Translations under genes and position numbers: made by a program
Assembly: GCA_002929055.1 (NCBI GenBank)
Contig: PERY01000006.1
Location: forward strand, 1 to 64,000
Length of the DNA stretch: 64,000 bases
Source of the DNA: Methylocystis sp.
GTDB lineage: Bacteria > Pseudomonadota > Alphaproteobacteria > Rhizobiales > Beijerinckiaceae
Direction of reading: 5' to 3'
The notes under the pieces: generated by a model
Told to the model about the DNA's origin: nothing
The model's database searches: none
What the model saw: the letters and a program-made list of their open reading frames with translations, nothing else
Shown: piece after piece, positions 56,048 to 64,000 of the stretch
How the letters are laid out: each line of letters starts with the position of its first letter
Position numbering within the stretch: the first letter of the stretch is position 1

Positions 56048-57613
56048 ATGATGAGCGACGCAGCGAAGCGACTTCCGGTAGACGCAGCTTTCGCCAGCGC
56101 CCTCGTCCCCGACGACAGGAAGGCGCGACTCTCGCGCTCGCGTCTCGACCTCATCCTCGCTTCCGGCGGGGACGAGAGGATCTGGCCGGACCCTGTGACG
56201 CGCCGCAACCGTTACGGCGCGCCCACGCGGCCGGCGCCTGAAGAATTGTGGTTCTCCTCCTCCACCGCCTCCGCCATCTCGGGGCGCGGCTACGCCGCGG
56301 CCGCCGCGGCTTTTGACTCACTTGCGCAGGAAGGCGCCGACCTTGGCGCACTGTTCGACGACATTCGCGCCCGCATTCTCGCGCAGTTCGGCGCGGAGGG
56401 CTGCGAGGCGATCCTCACCGCTTCCGGCACCGAGGCGGAATTCGCCGCGCTCGCCATCGCCAAGGCGCTGCTGAGCCGTCCCATCGCCAATATCGTCGTC
56501 GCGCCTGATGAAACCGGAAGCGGCGTCCCGCTTGCGGCGACGGGCGCGCATTTCGCCGCCACCGCCGCTTTCGAGCCGAATGTCGTGAAGGGCGCGACGA
56601 TCGCCGGCTGGGAGAAGGACGACGTGATCATGCGCCGCGTCGACATCAGGGACGCTTCAGGCGCGCCCCGCTCGGGCGCCGAGATCGATCGTCTTGCCGG
56701 TCTTGCCGTCGCCGAAGCCATACGCACGGGACGCGACGCCCTGTTGCATCTTCTCGACGCCTCGAAGACGGGCCGCGGCGGGCCGAGTCGCGTCGCCGCG
56801 CAGAAAATACTGACGAGCGCCGGGGATCGCGCAATCGTGCTGGTCGACGCCTGCCAGTTGCGTTGCTCCTTCGAGCAGATCAAGGCTGATCTTGAGGCAG
56901 GCTTTCTCGTGATGATCACGGGATCGAAATTCGCCGGTGGCCCGCCCTTCTGTGGCGCCTTGCTCATTCCAAAGGATAAAGTGGAGCGGCTGCGCGGACT
57001 GTCTCTGCCCGAGGGTCTCACAGCCTATGCCGCGCGCCGCGATTGGCCCGAGAGCTTCTCGTGCGCCTTCGATGCGGCGAGTTTCGCGCCCGCCAATCTC
57101 GGCATGGGCCTGCGCTGGATCGCCGCCCTCGCCGAGATCGAAGCCTATGCGCGAATTCCCGCGCGGCTGCGCGACGACATCGCTGCGCTCTTCGCCGAGT
57201 CCGCGCGCCGTTGCGTCGCGGGCAATCCGGATCTCGATTTCCTCGACGCCGAGTCCTGGCGCCTCGGCGGCAAGCCTGCGACGATCTTTCCCATCCTCAC
57301 CCATCGCGGCGATCCGGCGCAGGCGCGCCTCATCTACGATTCGCTGCGCGCCTCCAGCGGCGCCTTCGACAAGCCGGAACTCCTGCGCGTCTGCCATGTC
57401 GGTCAGCCCGTCATCATCGGCGCCCGCGCCGCGCTGCGCCTGTGTTTCGGCATGCCGCAGGCGAACGCCGTCGCAGAGCGAGTGTCTCAAGGCATGGACA
57501 TCTACGACGCGTTCCGGCCATTGCGTCTGGACATGGAGCTGTTGTTCCGCAAGTGGGGCGCGCTCGCCAAGCGCGTCGTCGCCGGCGGGCCGACGCTCGC
57601 GGCATCGAAATAA
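56048..57613 (+). CDS. PLP-dependent fold-type I enzyme of unknown substrate
   Basis: 521-aa protein resembling the aminotransferase/cysteine-desulfurase superfamily. LTASGTEAEFAALAIAKALL is the usual cofactor-phosphate helix region, IVLVDACQLRCSF holds the PLP-binding Asp, and MITGSKFAGGPPFCG contains the likely Schiff-base Lys. It is about 100 residues longer than typical family members. ATG 56048 and 56051 are adjacent; 56048 is shown. The next gene, an ATP-grasp enzyme, starts 42 bases downstream on the same strand, so the two probably act together. The reaction is not identifiable from sequence. Confidence 0.7.
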   Translation: MMSDAAKRLPVDAAFASALVPDDRKARLSRSRLDLILASGGDERIWPDPVTRRNRYGAPTRPAPEELWFSSSTASAISGRGYAAAAAAFDSLAQEGADLGALFDDIRARILAQFGAEGCEAILTASGTEAEFAALAIAKALLSRPIANIVVAPDETGSGVPLAATGAHFAATAAFEPNVVKGATIAGWEKDDVIMRRVDIRDASGAPRSGAEIDRLAGLAVAEAIRTGRDALLHLLDASKTGRGGPSRVAAQKILTSAGDRAIVLVDACQLRCSFEQIKADLEAGFLVMITGSKFAGGPPFCGALLIPKDKVERLRGLSLPEGLTAYAARRDWPESFSCAFDAASFAPANLGMGLRWIAALAEIEAYARIPARLRDDIAALFAESARRCVAGNPDLDFLDAESWRLGGKPATIFPILTHRGDPAQARLIYDSLRASSGAFDKPELLRVCHVGQPVIIGARAALRLCFGMPQANAVAERVSQGMDIYDAFRPLRLDMELLFRKWGALAKRVVAGGPTLAASK

Positions 57614-57655
57614 CTGAAACATCGTCGCGTCGAGGACGCGCAGGGAGGATGGGCC

Positions 57656-58858
57656 GTGGCCTTTTCGTTTCTTAGCAAGCAGAAGACCGAGGCGCCGAGC
57701 GAGGTCGCGAGCTTCGACACGGCGCATGACGGGTCGCAGGTCTCCATGGCGGAGAGCATGCATCTCGCCGCCCGCCAGACGGGCGCGCCGCCGATGCAAC
57801 TGATGCGCGAATATTCCAGGCTCGCTTTCGGCCCCGGCAAGCTCTCCTTCGAGGATTACGTCAAATACCGCCTTTTCGACGACGCCTGGCTCGCCGGCGC
57901 GGAGAAGGCGGATTTCATCGGCGGCCGGCGTAACCGCGACCTCGTCGTCGAGATCAACTACCGCCACGACTGGCACGGGCTTCTGACGAACAAGCTCGTC
58001 TCGCAAGCCTATCTCGCCACCTACGGGCTACCGACAATCGCGCCCCTCGCCATCTATGCTCCCGGCATGACGATCGCTGCCGGCGATCTCCTGCGTTCCC
58101 GCGACGAACTGCGGGCGTTTCTTCTCGACGAAAGAAATTATCCGCTCTTTGGCAAGCCGGTCGAAAGCTTCCAGAGCCTCGGCGCGCTCGCGCTGCTCGG
58201 TTGCGACGCTGCGAAGGGCGAATTGCTGGCGGTCGGCGACAAGCGCCTGACGGTGGAGGCGACGCTCGACGACATCGAAAAGCACTATTCGGCAGGTTAT
58301 CTCTTCCAAAGAATGGTCAAGCCGCATCACGATCTCATACCGGCGATCGGCGAGCGCCTCGCCACCGTGCGCATCCTGACCATCGCGACGCCCGATGGAC
58401 CGAAGGCCTTCCGCGCGGGGTGGAAAATTCCGGCCGCCGGAAACGTCGCCGACAATTTCTGGCGCTCGGGCAATATGCTTGCGGGCCTCGACTTCGAGAC
58501 CGGCCGCATCGTCCGCGCCACGAGTGGCGTCGGCTTCGAGATGAAGAATGTCACGCGTCATCCCGACACTGGCGCCGAGCTGATCGGGCTCGCCGTGCCG
58601 GACTGGGAGAAGATGAAGGCGACAGCCGTTGAAGGCGCGAAAGTGCTGCGCCACTTCGGCATCATCGGTTGGGACATGGCGGCGACCGACGATGGGCCGG
58701 TCATCGTCGAAGCCAATGAGACGCCGGATTTCGGTCTCGTGCAGATCGCCGACCGACGTGGAATCGCGTGCAAGGAACTGAATGATCTCATCTCAATGCA
58801 GCAGACCGAAAGCGCTGCGCATGTGAAGCGCATCAAGGAGTCGGTGGCGCGTCTCTGA
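57656..58858 (+). CDS. ATP-grasp family protein (sugar-transfer-associated-like)
   Basis: 400-aa protein that resembles the sugar-transfer-associated ATP-grasp family. The ATP-binding strand region includes YPLFGKPVESFQSLG, and the metal-binding end reads IIGWDMAATDDGPVIVEANETPDFGLVQ. A helical N-terminal part (about 1-110) precedes it. GTG 57656 follows GGGAGGAT. ATP-grasp enzymes activate a carboxylate for attack by an amine or thiol; with the PLP enzyme upstream this suggests a small amide-forming pathway, which is inference. The 3' end overlaps the convergent APC permease by 26 bases. Confidence 0.72.
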   Translation: MAFSFLSKQKTEAPSEVASFDTAHDGSQVSMAESMHLAARQTGAPPMQLMREYSRLAFGPGKLSFEDYVKYRLFDDAWLAGAEKADFIGGRRNRDLVVEINYRHDWHGLLTNKLVSQAYLATYGLPTIAPLAIYAPGMTIAAGDLLRSRDELRAFLLDERNYPLFGKPVESFQSLGALALLGCDAAKGELLAVGDKRLTVEATLDDIEKHYSAGYLFQRMVKPHHDLIPAIGERLATVRILTIATPDGPKAFRAGWKIPAAGNVADNFWRSGNMLAGLDFETGRIVRATSGVGFEMKNVTRHPDTGAELIGLAVPDWEKMKATAVEGAKVLRHFGIIGWDMAATDDGPVIVEANETPDFGLVQIADRRGIACKELNDLISMQQTESAAHVKRIKESVARL

Positions 58859-60254
58859 TTTCCTGGGCGAGCTTGCTGTGGCGTCGGCCGTAGAGGAAGT
58901 AGACAGCGAGCCCCAGCGCCATCCAGATGAGAAAGCGCTCCCAGGCGATGGCCGGGAGTCGCGACAGCAGCCATAGCGAAAAGCCGACGCCGGCGAGCGG
59001 CGTGAAGGGCACGAAGGGCGTTCGGAAGGTGCGCGGCGCGTCGGGCCGCGTTCTGCGCAGCACGATGACCGCAACGCAGATGACGACGAATGCGGAGAGC
59101 GTGCCAATGTTGACGAGTTCGGCCACCTCCCTGATTGGATAGAGCGCGGCGACGACCGCCGTCAGCGCCCCGGCGATCAGAGTGGGACGGTGCGGGGTGC
59201 GAAAGCGCGGATGCACGACCGCGAACCAGCCGGGAAGCAGCCCGTCGCGGCTCATCGCGAACCAGATGCGCGCGCAGCCCAGAAGAAAGGCGAGCATGAC
59301 GCTCGTGATGCCTGCAACGGCCGCGAGCGAAACGATGAAGGCCACCCACGGCAGCCCGAGCGACGCGAATGCGGTCACGACAGGCGCGGGATTGTCGAGC
59401 GTGTCATAACGCACGATGCCGGTCAGCACGAGCGACATCGCCACATAAAGCGTGAGCGACACCGCGAGCGAGAGAAGGACGGCGCGCGGAAGGTCGCGCT
59501 GCGGATTGCGTGCTTCCTCCGCCGCCGTTGTCAGCGTGTCGTAGCCGAAGACCGCAAAGAAGACGACCGCCGCCCCTTCGGCGACGCCAGAGAAGCCGAA
59601 AGGCATGAAGGGCCGCCAATTTTCGACGCGGACATAGGGAAGCCCCACCGCGATGACGAAGAGAACGGCGGCGATCTTGATCACGACCATCGCCATGTTG
59701 AAGCGCGCGCCCAATTCCATGCGCAGCGTGAGAAGGCATGCGACGCCGGACGCGCCGAGCGCGGCGAGCAGATCGACGACATGGCCGGGGCCTGTCCCGG
59801 CCGCGCCTGCGGCCCAGTCGGGAAGCGGAAGGCCGAGCTGCCCCAGAAGCGATTGCAGATAGCCCGACCAGCCGATGGAGACGACCGCGACGACGAGCGC
59901 ATATTCGAGCAGCAGATCCCAGCCGATGATCCAGGCGACGAGTTCGCCAAGCACCGCATAGGCGTAAGTGTAGGCGCTGCCGGCGACGGGAATGAGCCCC
60001 GCAAATTCCGCATAGGAAAGCGCGGCGGCGCCGCTTGCGACGCCAGCGATTAGAAAAGAGAGGGCGACGCCCGGTCCCGCCTGCGTTGCGGCGACGACGC
60101 CGGTAAGAACGAAGATGCCGACGCCAATGAGGCCGCCGAGCCCAATGCTCGTGAGCTGCCAGACGCCGAGGACGCGCCGGAAGTCGCCGCCGCTTCCGGC
60201 TTCCGCTCGAAGAATGTCGATGGATTTGGCGCGCGTCAGATCACGCAGGCTCAT
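58833..60254 (-). CDS. APC-family amino-acid permease
   Basis: 473-aa membrane transporter with about 12-13 predicted helices. SIGLGGLIGVGIFVLTG in helix 1 and the conserved AGLIPVAGSAYTYAYAVLGELVAWIIGWDLLLEY region identify the cationic amino-acid transporter (CAT/YfnA-like) branch. It is convergent with the ATP-grasp gene. Substrate unknown, probably an amino acid or polyamine. Confidence 0.9.
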   Translation of the reverse strand: MSLRDLTRAKSIDILRAEAGSGGDFRRVLGVWQLTSIGLGGLIGVGIFVLTGVVAATQAGPGVALSFLIAGVASGAAALSYAEFAGLIPVAGSAYTYAYAVLGELVAWIIGWDLLLEYALVVAVVSIGWSGYLQSLLGQLGLPLPDWAAGAAGTGPGHVVDLLAALGASGVACLLTLRMELGARFNMAMVVIKIAAVLFVIAVGLPYVRVENWRPFMPFGFSGVAEGAAVVFFAVFGYDTLTTAAEEARNPQRDLPRAVLLSLAVSLTLYVAMSLVLTGIVRYDTLDNPAPVVTAFASLGLPWVAFIVSLAAVAGITSVMLAFLLGCARIWFAMSRDGLLPGWFAVVHPRFRTPHRPTLIAGALTAVVAALYPIREVAELVNIGTLSAFVVICVAVIVLRRTRPDAPRTFRTPFVPFTPLAGVGFSLWLLSRLPAIAWERFLIWMALGLAVYFLYGRRHSKLAQEIRDAPPTP

Positions 60255-60354
60255 GCTTCGCCCCTCGCAGATGCTGGGGCTTCACATAAAGGATAGCGGC
60301 TTCTCTGTCATGGCCTGAGGAAGATGGGGGCGGCGCGGGGCCGCCCCCTTTCGC

Positions 60355-60702
60355 TCACTTTTTCTCGGCGGCTTCGAGATGGGTAAGCGCTTCTTCCGCG
60401 TGCTTGGTGGCGGATTCCGCATGCTTCTCCTTGCCCTGCTCGATTGCGGCGTTGAGATGCGTGATCCCTTCCTTGGTGTGCGGATTCGCCTTTTCGGCTT
60501 CCGCAGCTTTGGCGTGTTTCAGCGCTTCCTCGGCATGGGTCGCGAGCACGTCCGGATGGCCCATCTTGCCATGCTCGATCGCCTGCTTCGTGTGTGTCAC
60601 CGCTTCGGAAAGATGGTGGTTCTCGGCCAAGGCGAAACGCGGCGCGAAGGAGACCGCTGCTCCAAGAGCGAGGGCGGCGACAGTAAAGATTCGTCGGTTC
60701 AT
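60355..60702 (-). CDS. SmbP-like small periplasmic metal-binding protein
   Basis: 115-aa secreted protein. The signal peptide ends in ALA-E near residue 26. The mature chain consists of His-rich heptad-like helical repeats (HLSEAVTHTKQAIEHGK; ATHAEEALKHAKAAE; HLNAAIEQGK; TKHAEEALTHLEAAE). This pattern resembles SmbP, the copper-binding small protein of Nitrosomonas, in length and composition. It stands alone. Confidence 0.8.
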   Translation of the reverse strand: MNRRIFTVAALALGAAVSFAPRFALAENHHLSEAVTHTKQAIEHGKMGHPDVLATHAEEALKHAKAAEAEKANPHTKEGITHLNAAIEQGKEKHAESATKHAEEALTHLEAAEKK

Positions 60703-60770
60703 GGAAATCTCCTACTCTTCTGCACAAGCGAGCATATGGTGCAGGTTCGCGCGCATATCGAGTCCTTCAG

Positions 60771-61172
60771 TCACTGCCTGTCCGCCGCATAGAGAGCGCA
60801 GCTCTCGCCCAATTCACCGAGGCCATCCTCGAGAAGCGCGGCGAGCAGCGGCAGCCCGAGCAGATAGGCTGACGTCGGCTGCTCGCGCCGCGCACGCGCC
60901 TGCGCCACAGCTTCCTCCCACTCCTCCGCTGAAAAATCGCCGCGCCCGACCCAGGCGAGCGCCACGAGTTCGGTCTGCTCATCGACGTCCATGGCGTCGA
61001 TGAAGGAAACGATTTCCGTACGCACGGTGCCGAAAGCTTCTTCCGTCAATACCGAAGAAAAGCCGTCATCCGTGGCGTTCGAGGCATCGGCGTCGACGCC
61101 TTCGTCCTCGCTCTCCAACTCGCGCGCCTTCACGACGACGAAACAGACCTTGTCCGTATTGATGGTGGGCAT
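60771..61172 (-). CDS. DUF3775 domain protein
   Basis: 133-aa acidic protein of the DUF3775 family. Conserved features include the N-terminal DKVCFVVVKARE and LVALAWVGRGDFSAEEWEEAV, with the C-terminal SAYLLGLPLLAALLEDGL helix. Function unknown. The start at 61170-61172 follows GGAGGAG and matches the family N-terminus; the open frame upstream is not conserved. It is divergent from ald, 134 bases away. Confidence 0.82.
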   Translation of the reverse strand: MPTINTDKVCFVVVKARELESEDEGVDADASNATDDGFSSVLTEEAFGTVRTEIVSFIDAMDVDEQTELVALAWVGRGDFSAEEWEEAVAQARARREQPTSAYLLGLPLLAALLEDGLGELGESCALYAADRQ

Positions 61173-61306
61173 GGGCAAGACTCCTCCGGAGAATAAGCAG
61201 CGCGCCAATGGCTTCGGCTTGACCCTTGTCGGCGCCCGGCGCTCTCCGCATATAGTCCTTGCGCTGGCTTTTTGATCTGGCGTGAGGCTCAAATCGGAGA
61301 GCAGGA

Positions 61307-62425
61307 ATGCGGATTGGCGCACCCCGGGAAATCAAGAATAGCGAGTATCGCGTCGGCCTGACGCCCGCTTCCGTCGCCGAGTTGGTGCACGCGGGTCATG
61401 AGGTGCGCCTCGAAAGGGGGGCAGGCGAGGGCGCTGGCCTTTCCGACGAGGACTACACCAGCGCCGGAGCCGTTCTGGCTGAGTCTCCGGCCGATCTTTT
61501 CGCGTCGTGCGAACTCATCGTGAAGGTCAAGGAGCCGCAGGCTGTCGAGGTCGCCATGCTGCGCCCCGGACATATTCTTTTCACTTATCTGCACCTCGCC
61601 GCAGATGCATCGCTCACCCGCGCGCTCATGGCGAGCGGCGCGGTCTGCATCGCCTATGAGACCGTCACAGCGCCGGGCGGCGGCTTGCCGCTTCTGGCGC
61701 CGATGTCGGAGATCGCTGGCCGCCTTGCGCCGCAGATGGGCGCGCGTTTTCTCGAGAAGCCCGCTGGCGGCCGCGGAGTCCTGCTGGCAGGCGCGCCCGG
61801 CGTGCCCTCTGCGGAGGTTCTCGTGCTCGGCGCCGGAAGCGTCGGCGCGCAGGCGGCGACGATCGCTTTCGGCATGGGCGCGAGCCTTCTCGTCGCGGAC
61901 CGAAACCCGGAGGCGCTACGCCGGCTCGAGGGAAAGCTCGGCGCGGCGGTCCAGACGATCTATTCCACGCGCACGGCGATCGCGGAGGCCATCCGGCGCG
62001 CCGATCTCGTCATTTGCGCCGCTCTGACGCCGGGCGCGAAAGCGCCTGTGCTCGTCACGCGCGAGATGCTGTCGACCATGAAGCGCGGCGCCGTCATCGT
62101 AGATGTCGCTATCGACCAGGGCGGTTCTTGTGAGACGTCGCGTCCGACAAGTCATTCCGACCCGGTCTATGTCGTCGATGGGATCGTGCATTATTGCGTG
62201 ACAAACATGCCCGGCGTGGTGCCGCGCACGTCGACCTTCGCGCTCAACAATGCGACGCTACCCTTTGTGTTGGCGCTGGCGAATAAAGGATGGCGAGACG
62301 CTGTGCGAGACGACGTTCACTTGCGCGCGGGACTTGAAATCGCGGCTGGCAAGCTCTTTTCCGTCCCGGTGGCCGCTGCTCATGGCCTGCATCTAAGCTC
62401 GATTTCCGATGTATTGTCTGGTTAA
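61307..62425 (+). CDS. ald: Alanine dehydrogenase
   Basis: 372-aa NAD-dependent enzyme that interconverts L-alanine and pyruvate plus ammonium. IGAPREIKNSEYRVGLTP at the start, KVKEP with the substrate Lys, YLHLAAD with the catalytic His, the NAD-binding VLGAGSVGAQAATIAFGMGA and the C-terminal NMPGVVPRTST are all present. AGGA precedes the ATG. The stop codon falls within the TTAA half-site of a CtrA-like box that faces ftcR. Confidence 0.95.
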   Translation: MRIGAPREIKNSEYRVGLTPASVAELVHAGHEVRLERGAGEGAGLSDEDYTSAGAVLAESPADLFASCELIVKVKEPQAVEVAMLRPGHILFTYLHLAADASLTRALMASGAVCIAYETVTAPGGGLPLLAPMSEIAGRLAPQMGARFLEKPAGGRGVLLAGAPGVPSAEVLVLGAGSVGAQAATIAFGMGASLLVADRNPEALRRLEGKLGAAVQTIYSTRTAIAEAIRRADLVICAALTPGAKAPVLVTREMLSTMKRGAVIVDVAIDQGGSCETSRPTSHSDPVYVVDGIVHYCVTNMPGVVPRTSTFALNNATLPFVLALANKGWRDAVRDDVHLRAGLEIAAGKLFSVPVAAAHGLHLSSISDVLSG

Positions 62426-62436
62426 CAAGATATTAA
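62422..62436 (+). promoter_or_regulatory. CtrA-like binding site upstream of ftcR
   Basis: TTAA-N7-TTAA (62422-62425 and 62433-62436) matches the CtrA consensus spacing. It lies at the start of a 168-base AT-rich gap, unlike the GC-rich surroundings, and about 160 bases before the flagellar regulator ftcR. CtrA controls flagellar genes in many alphaproteobacteria. Confidence 0.5.
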
Positions 62437-62593
62437 ACGTTGACAATCACCTGTCTCATTTAAGATATCACTGTATCATATCCAATTGTTTACTATCACT
62501 AAGCTGTTGACCAGAGGGATTCCGCGCTTTTAATTGAGAGCGTCAGCCGATTCGAGGCGGCCAGGATTCATCAGCAAACGCCGGAGCAAATGC

Positions 62594-63307
62594 ATGTTCA
62601 TCATCGTCGACGAGCGTGATCTCGTAACGAATGGATACGCCTGTCGGTTCGATCAGGAAGGCGTCGCCTCGGCGGGTTTTCGTCCTGGGCCGTTCCGCGA
62701 CTGGGTCGACTCCGCGGTTGAGGGGGATGTGCAGGCGATCGAAGCGTTCCTGATCGGCGAATGCCCGGAGCGCGAGGAAATCCCGCGCCTCATCAGGCGT
62801 CGGTCGCAGGCGCCTGTCATCGCGATGAACGATGCGCCGTCGCTCGAGCAAACGTTGGGGTTGTTCAGCGCCGGCGTCGACGACGTCGTCCGCAAGCCGG
62901 TGCATGTGCGAGAAATACTTGCACGTGTGCACGCCATTCGGCGCCGGGCCGAGGCCCGCCGCGACTTTGCGACGGTCGGCGGCGTGCAGGTTTTCTTCAA
63001 CGGCAGCGATCCCATCGTCGGCGGCGAGGTTATGCCCCTGCCGCGCCGCGAGCGCCGCATTCTGGAGTATCTCGCGCTCAATCGCGGACGGCGAATGACC
63101 AAGGCGCAGATCTTCAACGCCGTGTACGGGCTCTTCGATGACGAAGTCGAGGAGAACGTCATCGAAAGTCACATCAGCAAGCTGCGCAAGAAGCTGCGCG
63201 CGAAGCTCGGCTACGACGCCATCGATTCCCAGCGGTTCCTCGGCTATCTTCTCGTTGCGCCCCAGGGAGCCTCGTTCGAGTGCGCGGATTTGCGCGCTGC
63301 TGGCTAA
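62594..63307 (+). CDS. ftcR: Flagellar two-component response regulator FtcR
   Basis: 237-aa OmpR-family regulator closely resembling Brucella FtcR, which activates flagellar genes. The receiver domain includes [10 protein letters not shown] and [17 protein letters not shown]; the winged-helix DNA-binding domain includes [42 protein letters not shown] and DSQRFLGY. The usual phosphoacceptor Asp region is divergent, as in FtcR, so it may work without canonical phosphorylation. No sensor kinase is adjacent. The start ATG 62594 matches the family. Confidence 0.92.
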   Translation: MFIIVDERDLVTNGYACRFDQEGVASAGFRPGPFRDWVDSAVEGDVQAIEAFLIGECPEREEIPRLIRRRSQAPVIAMNDAPSLEQTLGLFSAGVDDVVRKPVHVREILARVHAIRRRAEARRDFATVGGVQVFFNGSDPIVGGEVMPLPRRERRILEYLALNRGRRMTKAQIFNAVYGLFDDEVEENVIESHISKLRKKLRAKLGYDAIDSQRFLGYLLVAPQGASFECADLRAAG

Positions 63308-63333
63308 GCCAGTTTGCGCCGCGCCGTCGCTCG

Positions 63334-63759
63334 TCAATCGCGAATGAGCCCCCTGGGCGTCACGACAGTCCATTTCCCGCCGCGCTGATAGATCGAAGCG
63401 ACCGTTCCAAGTCCTTCGACTGGCGCGCCTGGCGCCACGCGCCGTAGCCGCCCTTCGGGCAAGCGTATGAGCGCGCCTGTCGGATCCGCTTGAATGATCC
63501 GATAGCCGCGGAGTACGCCGTCGGGAAATGCGCTCGTGGTCGAACCGATTGGCGTATAATCTATTTGTGGAATCTGCCCGCGCCGCGCGGCAGGCCTCGC
63601 ATATATCGCGAGATGCTCGATCCCGGAGATTTGCGGGGACTGAGCCGGCCCCGACGTCATCTGCGCCGCAAAGACGACGCTGGCGGCGGCCAGCGAAACT
63701 CCGGTGAGACGCAGGCCTGTCTCCGTTATGTCCAGGCTCTTTGGCAGCTTGAAAAACAT
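63334..63759 (-). CDS. Uncharacterised membrane-anchored protein beside ftcR
   Basis: 141-aa protein with one N-terminal hydrophobic segment (about residues 18-36, LTGVSLAAASVVFAAQM) and a periplasmic part containing PEGRLRRVAPGAPVEGLGTV and QRGGKWTVVTPRGLI. GAGAGG precedes the ATG at 63757-63759; an upstream TTG is less likely. It is convergent with ftcR and lies at the edge of what is probably a flagellar region. I recognise no family; a flagellar or chemotaxis link is positional. Confidence 0.62.
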   Translation of the reverse strand: MFFKLPKSLDITETGLRLTGVSLAAASVVFAAQMTSGPAQSPQISGIEHLAIYARPAARRGQIPQIDYTPIGSTTSAFPDGVLRGYRIIQADPTGALIRLPEGRLRRVAPGAPVEGLGTVASIYQRGGKWTVVTPRGLIRD

Positions 63760-63911
63760 TCGCCTCTCTCTCAAAATATTCCGCGCGACAATAACATTCT
63801 TTCGATTTCGTGAAGCTGAAGCGCGAAATTTCGCATAAAGGGAATGGGAGGAAAGCCTGGAGAAAGCCCGCCGGAATAGGCTCGAAGCGCTGATACGAAG
63901 AGAGGTTCGTC

Positions 63912-64000
63912 ATGCACCCGATTACGCAACTCGACCAACTCCGCAGGCAGATGGCGGAGGAGCTCACGCAGAATCCGGAATACCGTGCGCTCAAGATAAT
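63912..64000 (+). CDS. Start of an unidentified gene (3' partial)
   Basis: ATG 63912, preceded by AGAGG, opens a frame to the window end, reading MHPITQLDQLRRQMAEELTQ and then NPEYRALKI. Only 29 codons are visible. The helical, charged start gives no family; the neighbourhood suggests the flagellar region. The 150-base gap before it contains no other gene. Confidence 0.55.
   Translation, partial: MHPITQLDQLRRQMAEELTQNPEYRALKI

Overview
The window is a high-GC chromosomal segment whose gene families are those of an alphaproteobacterium, most likely Hyphomicrobiales (Rhizobiales). The evidence is an FtcR-type flagellar regulator, a PmtA-type phospholipid methyltransferase, a probable speF-type leader before an ornithine decarboxylase, a CtrA-like box, and most of a hopanoid pathway. 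A methylotroph/methanotroph relative would fit, but no methane or methanol oxidation gene is visible, so that is only inference. Gene density is high. There is no prophage, insertion sequence, rRNA operon or CRISPR array.

Layout. 1-5.9 kb: partial typA, a solitary MmeI-type restriction-modification fusion carrying an inserted palindromic repeat, and an RluD-type pseudouridine synthase. 6-12.6 kb: flavoprotein, DUF411 and LTXXQ periplasmic proteins, creatininase-family hydrolase, DUF1254 lipoprotein, and a Tat-exported OpgD-like glucan protein. 12.6-14.4 kb: a promoter and ~480-nt structured leader before ornithine decarboxylase. 14.5-19.8 kb: GNAT, SDR, DUF2256, PAP2, aminopeptidase P and PrmA, punctuated by three dispersed palindromic repeats. 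19.8-23.9 kb: an uncharacterised set of a divergent P-loop GTPase, a 261-aa unknown and a 737-aa membrane coiled-coil protein.

24-35.5 kb is the hopanoid locus: hpnH, hpnG, shc, then (after a Rieske protein, two unknown genes, an HTH regulator and a GGDEL cyclase) the tightly overlapping hpnB-hpnC-hpnD-hpnE operon. HpnC, HpnD and HpnE make squalene from farnesyl diphosphate, Shc cyclises it, HpnH adds adenosine and HpnG removes adenine. 35.6-40.2 kb: pyrF with pmtA, then dnaJ and dnaK with a heat-shock-type promoter. 40.5-45.3 kb: an RND efflux operon with its TetR-family regulator.

45.4-55.5 kb holds mostly housekeeping genes: omega-amidase-like hydrolase, IHF-alpha-like protein, BclA/SbmA-like ABC transporter, rlmE, MFS pump, radC, map, opgC, a CinA-like protein, gpt and tRNA-Leu(UAA). 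55.6-62.4 kb: a His-rich secreted peptide, an unassigned PLP-enzyme/ATP-grasp pair, an APC permease, an SmbP-like metal-binding protein, a DUF3775 protein and alanine dehydrogenase. From 62.4 kb a flagellar region appears to begin, with ftcR behind a CtrA-like site. The most promising poorly described material is the GTPase set, the PLP/ATP-grasp pair, and the Rieske plus unknown-protein pair inside the hopanoid locus.
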